From Deltaproteobacteria bacterium RIFCSPHIGHO2_01_FULL_43_49 (lineage in GTDB: Bacteria > UBA10199 > SPLOWO2-01-44-7): a DNA stretch of 64,000 nt. The notes beneath the pieces were generated by a model. The model was given only the letters and a program-made list of their open reading frames with translations. It ran no database searches and was not told where the DNA came from. This document shows, piece after piece, positions 58,239 to 64,000 of the stretch. The DNA lies in the NCBI GenBank assembly GCA_001798075.1, contig MGRG01000014.1:62001-126000 (forward strand). The letters run 5' to 3'. A program made the translations under genes and the position numbers. Each line of letters opens with the position of its first letter. The stretch's first letter is position 1.

Positions 58239-60365
58239 GTGTACAAAACCCCACCCAAGACCGATACACCCCTGGCAACGCCTGTGCAATTTGTCAAAGG
58301 AGTGGGGCCAGCCCTTGCCAAAAAATTAGCCAGGCTCAATGTCTTTACCGTTGAAGATTTGTTTTCTTTAATTCCCCTTCGTTATGTTGATCGGCGCCGC
58401 ATTTACTCTGTTGCCGAAGTTCCGGTGGGCAAAGAAATGACGGTTATTGGTCAGGTGATGTCGTCGGGTATTTATCTTTTGGGAAGGAGTGGGAAACAAG
58501 TCTTTCAAATTGTGGTGGGAGACAAGACAGGAAAAATTTCGGCCAAATGGTTTCATTTTCGCGTGAGTTACATGAAGGGACTTTTTCAGATCGGCACGAA
58601 AGTTTTGTTGGCAGGAGAGGTGACTCAATTTAAAAATACACGCCAGTTCATCCATCCCGAAATCGAGATTCTAGATCAGGAATCGGAAAGTTTAGAGGCT
58701 GGTGGAAAAATTTTGCCGGTTTATCCATTGACAGAAGGGCTCTATCAAAAAACGATGCGCCGGATTGTGCGGAATAGCTGGGAGGGTTTTGGGAAGTATT
58801 TAAGGCCGGCTTTGCCCCTCGATTTTTTGGAGCGCTATAATCTAGCCGACCCTTGGGAATCGATTGCGCTGCTTCATTTTCCAGCCTCTGACATCGATGT
58901 CGATGTTTTGAATAGCAGACGTTCTCAAGCCCATCGAACCCTTATTTTTGATGAATTTTTCTTTTTGGAATTAGGGCTGGCTCTCAAAAAAGCAAAAATG
59001 GTGAGACAAGAGGGAATTGCATTTCCTTATAACGAAGAGGTCGTTACACGTTTTGCAAAAATTCTTCCCTTTGAGCTAACCGCCGCACAAAAAAGAGTTT
59101 TGCAAGAAATACAACACGATATGGAAAAACCGTATCCGATGAATCGATTGCTTCAAGGAGATGTGGGGAGCGGCAAAACAGTGGTCGCTTTGTCTTGCTG
59201 TTTACAAGCCATTGCCAGTGGTTATCAAACAGCGATCATGGCCCCAACTGAAATTTTGGCAGAACAGCATTATCAAACGATGCAAGCCTTTTTGAAACCA
59301 TTCGGCATTCCTTGTGGGTTGATCACGAGCGGTATCAAAGGAGAGGAAAGAGAAAAACTGTATCGCTCCTGTCGCAGCGGGGAGATGCCGCTGACCATCG
59401 GAACGCACGCTCTCATTCAAGATGAATTGGAATTTGCCAAACTGGGCTTCGTGGTGATTGATGAGCAGCATCGTTTTGGTGTTTTGCAACGACAAGCCCT
59501 CCATAAAAAAGGCAAAAGCCCTGATATTTTAGTGATGACCGCAACGCCGATCCCGCGAACCTTAGCTCTGACGGCTTACGGCGACTTAGATATTTCCGTG
59601 ATCGATGAATTGCCCAAAGGTAGGAAACCCATCACGACTAGACTTTATAGTGAAAAGCAGCGTGAGAGACTCTATGAAGGAATGTCGCAAGAATTGAAAA
59701 AAAACCATCAAGTTTTTGTTGTCTATCCGCTCATTGAAGAAAGTGAAAAATTGGATTTGAAAAACGCAACCGAGATGTCTGAAGAACTAAAAAGGATTTT
59801 TGGGTCACAGTTCAAAGTTGCCCTGTTGCATGGGCGATTGCCTGTCCCTCAAAAAGAATCAATTATGCATGATTTTAAAAATCAAAAAGTTCAAATTTTA
59901 ACAGCGACGTCGGTGGTTGAAGTCGGAGTCGATTGCCCAAATGCAACTGTGATGGTGGTTGAACATGCGGAGCGTTTTGGTTTGTCACAGTTGCATCAAC
60001 TCAGGGGAAGGGTGGGCCGCAGTCATTTTCAATCATACTGTATTTTGATGGCCGATTATCGCCGCTCCGAAGATGCCAAACGTCGTCTCAAAATCATGTC
60101 GGAGACCAATGACGGCTTTCGCATTGCCGAAGAAGATTTAGCCATTCGAGGACCTGGAGAATTTTTGGGGACAAGGCAAGCCGGCATGCCTGAATTTCGT
60201 GTGGCCGATCTTGCGAAGGATATGGATATTTTAAATCTGGCTCGCAAAGCGGCCTTTGAATTAATCGAAAAAGACCCTGATTTAAAATTATTAGAACATC
60301 AAGCCTTCCGACAAATTCTGCGCTCCCGTTGGAAAGGGAAATTAGAGCTTGTACAGGTGTCATAA
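58239..60365 (+). CDS. recG: ATP-dependent DNA helicase RecG
   Basis: LLQGDVGSGKTVVALSCCLQAI, VIDEQHRFGVLQRQAL, VMTATPIPRTLALTAYGDLDISVIDELPKGRKPI. Confidence 0.97.
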   Translation: MYKTPPKTDTPLATPVQFVKGVGPALAKKLARLNVFTVEDLFSLIPLRYVDRRRIYSVAEVPVGKEMTVIGQVMSSGIYLLGRSGKQVFQIVVGDKTGKISAKWFHFRVSYMKGLFQIGTKVLLAGEVTQFKNTRQFIHPEIEILDQESESLEAGGKILPVYPLTEGLYQKTMRRIVRNSWEGFGKYLRPALPLDFLERYNLADPWESIALLHFPASDIDVDVLNSRRSQAHRTLIFDEFFFLELGLALKKAKMVRQEGIAFPYNEEVVTRFAKILPFELTAAQKRVLQEIQHDMEKPYPMNRLLQGDVGSGKTVVALSCCLQAIASGYQTAIMAPTEILAEQHYQTMQAFLKPFGIPCGLITSGIKGEEREKLYRSCRSGEMPLTIGTHALIQDELEFAKLGFVVIDEQHRFGVLQRQALHKKGKSPDILVMTATPIPRTLALTAYGDLDISVIDELPKGRKPITTRLYSEKQRERLYEGMSQELKKNHQVFVVYPLIEESEKLDLKNATEMSEELKRIFGSQFKVALLHGRLPVPQKESIMHDFKNQKVQILTATSVVEVGVDCPNATVMVVEHAERFGLSQLHQLRGRVGRSHFQSYCILMADYRRSEDAKRRLKIMSETNDGFRIAEEDLAIRGPGEFLGTRQAGMPEFRVADLAKDMDILNLARKAAFELIEKDPDLKLLEHQAFRQILRSRWKGKLELVQVS

Positions 60366-60406
60366 ACTTTTTGACTTTTTGAGTTCATCTTGATACTCAA
60401 AGGGCC

Positions 60407-61363
60407 ATGGATCGGAACTTAGCTCTGGAATGTGTTCGCGTGACGGAGGCGGCGGCTCTCTCGGCTGCCAAGTGGGTTGGCAAGGGAAATGATGAAGAGG
60501 CGGACCGTGCGGCGGTCAATGCCATGCGCCTTTCGCTGGCCGACTTGCGCATTCGTGGCCGGGTTGTGATTGGAGAAGGGGAGCGGGATGAAGCCCCGAT
60601 GCTTTTTATCGGTGAAGAAGTGGGGAATGGCTATGGGCCCGAAGTCGATATTGCGGTTGATCCCCTGGAAGGAACAACGATCACCGCCCAAGGTCGTTAC
60701 AACGCACTTGCTGTGATTGCTATTGCCAACAAAGGTGAATTTTTGAATGCCCCCGATACCTACATGGAAAAGCTTGCCGTCGGTCCTCAAGCCAAAGGGG
60801 CGATTGATCTGACTAAAACTCCCACAGAAAATTTAAAAAATATTGCCAAAGCAAAAAGGGTGAGCGTTCAAGATTTGACCGTCATCATTTTGGAAAGAGA
60901 TCGTCACAATGATTTAATCAAAGAAGTTCGTGAAGCCGGTGCTAGGATCCGACTCATTCAAGATGGTGACATTTCTGCGGCATTGGCTACCTGTTGGCCA
61001 GACCGAGGTGTTGATGTCCTCATGGGGACCGGTGGGGCGCCGGAGGGGGTGTTGGCAGCAGCAGCTCTTCGCTGTATTGGTGGCGATATGCAGGGTCGCC
61101 TGGTCTTCAGAAAAGAAGAAGAAAAAGAGAGGGCCAAGGCGATGGGTATTCGCGAATTGCAAAAAATTTACAGGATTCATGAACTAGCCGGCGGTGATGT
61201 GATGTTTGCAGCAACCGGCGTGACCAACGGTGATTTTCTAAAAGGAGTTCGTTTCTTTCCGGGCGGGGCTGAGACTCATTCCGTTGTCATGCGTTCTACA
61301 ACGGGTACCATTCGCTATTTGGAAGCAACACATAATTTTAACGTCAAGCCACCCACTTTTTAA
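60407..61363 (+). CDS. glpX: Class II fructose-1,6-bisphosphatase
   Basis: MDRNLALECVRVTEAAALSAAKWVGKGNDEEADRAAVNAMR, IGEGERDEAPMLFIGEEVG, DPLEGTT. Confidence 0.97.
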   Translation: MDRNLALECVRVTEAAALSAAKWVGKGNDEEADRAAVNAMRLSLADLRIRGRVVIGEGERDEAPMLFIGEEVGNGYGPEVDIAVDPLEGTTITAQGRYNALAVIAIANKGEFLNAPDTYMEKLAVGPQAKGAIDLTKTPTENLKNIAKAKRVSVQDLTVIILERDRHNDLIKEVREAGARIRLIQDGDISAALATCWPDRGVDVLMGTGGAPEGVLAAAALRCIGGDMQGRLVFRKEEEKERAKAMGIRELQKIYRIHELAGGDVMFAATGVTNGDFLKGVRFFPGGAETHSVVMRSTTGTIRYLEATHNFNVKPPTF

Positions 61364-61795
61364 ATGGTCAGTCAGTCCATACTGATTAAAACCCCCATCC
61401 AAACGATCTATCATTGCGTGGTTGATTTTGAAGCCTACCCAAAATTTTTATCAGAAATAAAATCGGTGCGCATTGAATGGTGCGATGACAAAGAGATGGA
61501 GGTTACTTTTAAAATTCAGCTCATCAAAGAAATCACCTACACTCTTCATGTGGAGCTTGATCCATCGCGCGCTGTTTATTGGAAATTAAAACAGGGTGAG
61601 TTGATGAAGAAGAATACAGGGAGTTGGAAATTCAAAATGAAAGATGATAATTTGACCGAAGCGACTTATTCCATCGATGTTGAGTTTGGTCTTTGGGTGC
61701 CGAAGGCGATTACCCAGACCTTGATTGAAAAAAGTCTTCCACAGACCTTACAACGTTTTAAAAAACGTTCCGAAAAATTGCTTAAGTCGAAATAG
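61364..61795 (+). CDS. SRPBCC family protein (polyketide cyclase / COQ10-like / RatA-like)
   Basis: IYHCVVDFEAYPKFLSEIKSVRI ... YSIDVEFGLWVPKAITQTLIEKSLPQTLQRFKKR. Confidence 0.8.
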   Translation: MVSQSILIKTPIQTIYHCVVDFEAYPKFLSEIKSVRIEWCDDKEMEVTFKIQLIKEITYTLHVELDPSRAVYWKLKQGELMKKNTGSWKFKMKDDNLTEATYSIDVEFGLWVPKAITQTLIEKSLPQTLQRFKKRSEKLLKSK

Positions 61796-63728
61796 CTTGC
61801 TGATATCTAGCCAATGCTAAGAGCGGGAAATAATAACGATAACCGTGGTAACGGATGTAAAAATGACCTGGGAATCCCGTTCCAGTGAAGTAGGGCTCTT
61901 CCCAAGTTCCTTCTCTAAATTGATCGAGTAGAAATTGAATGCCGTGTTGGACCGAAGAGGTGTGGCTCCGGCCGGCTGCGATTAAACCCATAACTGCCCA
62001 CGCTGTTTGGGAAGGGACACTTTGAGAGTAAGCAACAAAACGTTTCTTGGCATAACTCTCCGGTGATTCAGAAAATCCCCCATCTGAATGTTGAATCGAT
62101 TCCAACCAGTGAACCGCTTTTAGCGCATTTTTTTGTAATGAGTTTTCATGACCGAGGCCTTGGATGCCGGTCAAGACACACCAAGTTCCATAGATATAAT
62201 TGACTCCCCAACGACCATACCAACCCCCAAACTTCTCTTGAGATTTTTTCAAATAGTTGAGGGCTTTTTGTATGACTTTGCTGTGTGAATTCATTCCTAA
62301 TTTCAACAGAAGTTCCAGAGCTCTTCCGGTTATGTCTGGTGTTGATGGATCTAAGCAGGCTCCATGATCCGAGAAGGGTATTTTGTTGACGAGTTGTAAA
62401 TCATTGTTTTTGTCGAAAGCACCCCAACCCCCATCATCGTTTTGCATGGAGATCAGCCAGCTTAAGCCTCGATCAAAAGCCTCTCGTTTTTCTTTCTCTG
62501 GTAATTCCAAAGAATGTAATGCAGCAAGTACTTCGATTGTATCATCCACGTCTGGAAAATATTCATTTTTGAATTCAAAAGACCAGCCGCCGGGCTTTCC
62601 TTCCGGATTTTTGAATCGCCAATCTCCTTGAGGGTTTTTGACCTCCTTGGATAACAACCAACGTCCGGCCTTCAGAAGCCTTGGGTCATTGGCAAGGGCT
62701 CTCTCTGATTCAGCAAGCGCTACGATGCTCCATGGTGTATCCCAAACGGGCGAGATGCAACATTGTTGGTGAATTTCTTCACCTTGTTTTTGCTGAAAAT
62801 TTTTCAAAGCGCGCAAGGCTGTTTGAATTTGAGGGGATTCATTTTTATAACCAAATGCCTTGAAGGCCATGGCCCCATAAGCGAGTGCTGGGTAGATATC
62901 TTCTGTTTTTTGGATGTGCTCCCAGACCCACTCGATAGCCTTTTCCACAGCAAATTTTCGCCAAAATTTGAAGGGGACCTTTTCTACATATTTTAAACCT
63001 TTGTCCATTAATACAAAAAGCCTTTCAATGGATAAGGGACTTGTTTTATGGCTGATTTTCCATTTTCTCTCTTTCGGTTTTTCCAAAAACAATTCATCGA
63101 GATTAATTTTTAAGGAAACAACAGGGCGTTTGTTGAAAACAACGAGCAGGGGGACAATCGAAGCCCTGGCCCAACTCGAAAAATTGTAAATGTTCATCGG
63201 GGCCCAGGGAGGGAGTAACATCATCTCCGGTGGCATGCTCGGGCAAGCCTCCCATGGTACTAGACCAAATAAAGCCAGGTGAATTCGGGTAAAAACCCTG
63301 GCATGGGTGAGCCCCCCTTTTGAAAGGATAAATTGCCTGGCTTTGAGAAGGGGGGCATCATTTGGTGAAAATCCGGCTAGTCTCAAGCTAAAGTAACACT
63401 CGATGGTTGTGCTGAGATCTCCAGGCGCTGAAAAGTAAAGTCCCCAACTCCCATCTTCACGTTGTTCTTGAAGGATTCGTGCTACTAACCCTTTTTGAAT
63501 TTCTTCATCCACGCTCCCTAGGAAATTCATGAGCTGGATAAAACCAGCTCCAATGGCTTCGTTGGCCTCTAAAGTAAACCACCAATAACCCTCAGGGTAT
63601 TGGAGCTCCAATAAGGCGTCCGACGCCTTTTTGGTAACCTCTTGTAATTGCAAGGGTTCGATAAGCCCTGGATATGTTGGAGCTATTTTTGGCGGATAAG
63701 GTATCTTATGTAAAATGTCGTTTTTCAT
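61782..63728 (-). CDS. shc: Squalene-hopene cyclase family terpene cyclase
   Basis: DxDD-type motif FPDVDDTIEVL; QW motifs (QEQREDGSWGLYFS, QNDDGGWGAFD, HSDGGFSESPESY). Confidence 0.93.
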   Translation of the reverse strand: MKNDILHKIPYPPKIAPTYPGLIEPLQLQEVTKKASDALLELQYPEGYWWFTLEANEAIGAGFIQLMNFLGSVDEEIQKGLVARILQEQREDGSWGLYFSAPGDLSTTIECYFSLRLAGFSPNDAPLLKARQFILSKGGLTHARVFTRIHLALFGLVPWEACPSMPPEMMLLPPWAPMNIYNFSSWARASIVPLLVVFNKRPVVSLKINLDELFLEKPKERKWKISHKTSPLSIERLFVLMDKGLKYVEKVPFKFWRKFAVEKAIEWVWEHIQKTEDIYPALAYGAMAFKAFGYKNESPQIQTALRALKNFQQKQGEEIHQQCCISPVWDTPWSIVALAESERALANDPRLLKAGRWLLSKEVKNPQGDWRFKNPEGKPGGWSFEFKNEYFPDVDDTIEVLAALHSLELPEKEKREAFDRGLSWLISMQNDDGGWGAFDKNNDLQLVNKIPFSDHGACLDPSTPDITGRALELLLKLGMNSHSKVIQKALNYLKKSQEKFGGWYGRWGVNYIYGTWCVLTGIQGLGHENSLQKNALKAVHWLESIQHSDGGFSESPESYAKKRFVAYSQSVPSQTAWAVMGLIAAGRSHTSSVQHGIQFLLDQFREGTWEEPYFTGTGFPGHFYIRYHGYRYYFPLLALARYQQAIST

Positions 63729-64000
63729 TGTTCTTTGTGGAGCATCTCCGCTTTAATGCCCTTCTTTTTAAAGAAGTCTTTAAGTCGATTTAAGATCCTT
63801 TCTTCAATCTGTCTTACCCTTTCTTTTGAAATGCCATAATCATCTGCAATTTCTTGCAATGTGATGGGTAAATCGGCCATGAGCCTTTGTTGAAAGATCT
63901 TTAGCTCTCTTTCATTCAGGTTTGTCGTAAACTCATCGAGACCCTTCTGCAAGATATCCTGAGTCTCTTTGGCCGCGATCAGTTCATCGGCCGGTTTTTG
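63725..64000 (-). CDS. rpoH: RNA polymerase sigma-32-type factor, C-terminal part (gene continues beyond window)
   Basis: ERELKIFQQRLMADLPITLQEIADDYGISKERVRQIEERILNRLKDFF (sigma70 region 4); frame open to the window edge. Confidence 0.85.
   Translation of the reverse strand, partial: QKPADELIAAKETQDILQKGLDEFTTNLNERELKIFQQRLMADLPITLQEIADDYGISKERVRQIEERILNRLKDFFKKKGIKAEMLHKEQ

Overview
The window is a gene-dense (about 43 called CDS) bacterial chromosomal segment. The protein style is deltaproteobacterial or Myxococcota-like, but taxonomy is inferred only. Recognisable housekeeping blocks are HU-dprA-topA, xerC-hslV-hslU, argF-purA, a lipA / PDH-E2 / lpd / lipB / E1alpha / E1beta operon, recG-glpX, squalene-hopene cyclase and a 5'-truncated sigma-32-type factor at the right edge. 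Accessory content is rich: a TetR regulator followed by a probable bacterial ceramide (sphingolipid) operon (SPT-like, GNAT bCerS-like, epimerase CerR-like); a 2.1-kaa RHS protein with a candidate C-terminal toxin and an overlapping candidate immunity gene; several TSP3/beta-helix surface proteins, three of which share a Gly-rich/Cys C-terminal sorting-like tail; a protein with an unusual 18-aa CxHxDCxD tandem repeat; and an isolated SctU/FlhB homologue with NPTE in place of NPTH. The most unexpected non-coding content is a set of palindromic or fold-back repeat families: two giant (about 207 and 250 bp) fold-backs whose terminal helices differ by compensatory changes; four GGGGACGTTCCCC hairpins, two of them with an inverted loop relative to the arms; a nested-deletion family of GGGTCCTGTCCC..GGCCACCC elements; an 8-3-8 hairpin array; and 7-8 bp-period repeats that occur between genes and also in-frame inside topA, lipA and PDH-E2. 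No tRNA, rRNA, CRISPR array or transposase was recognised.
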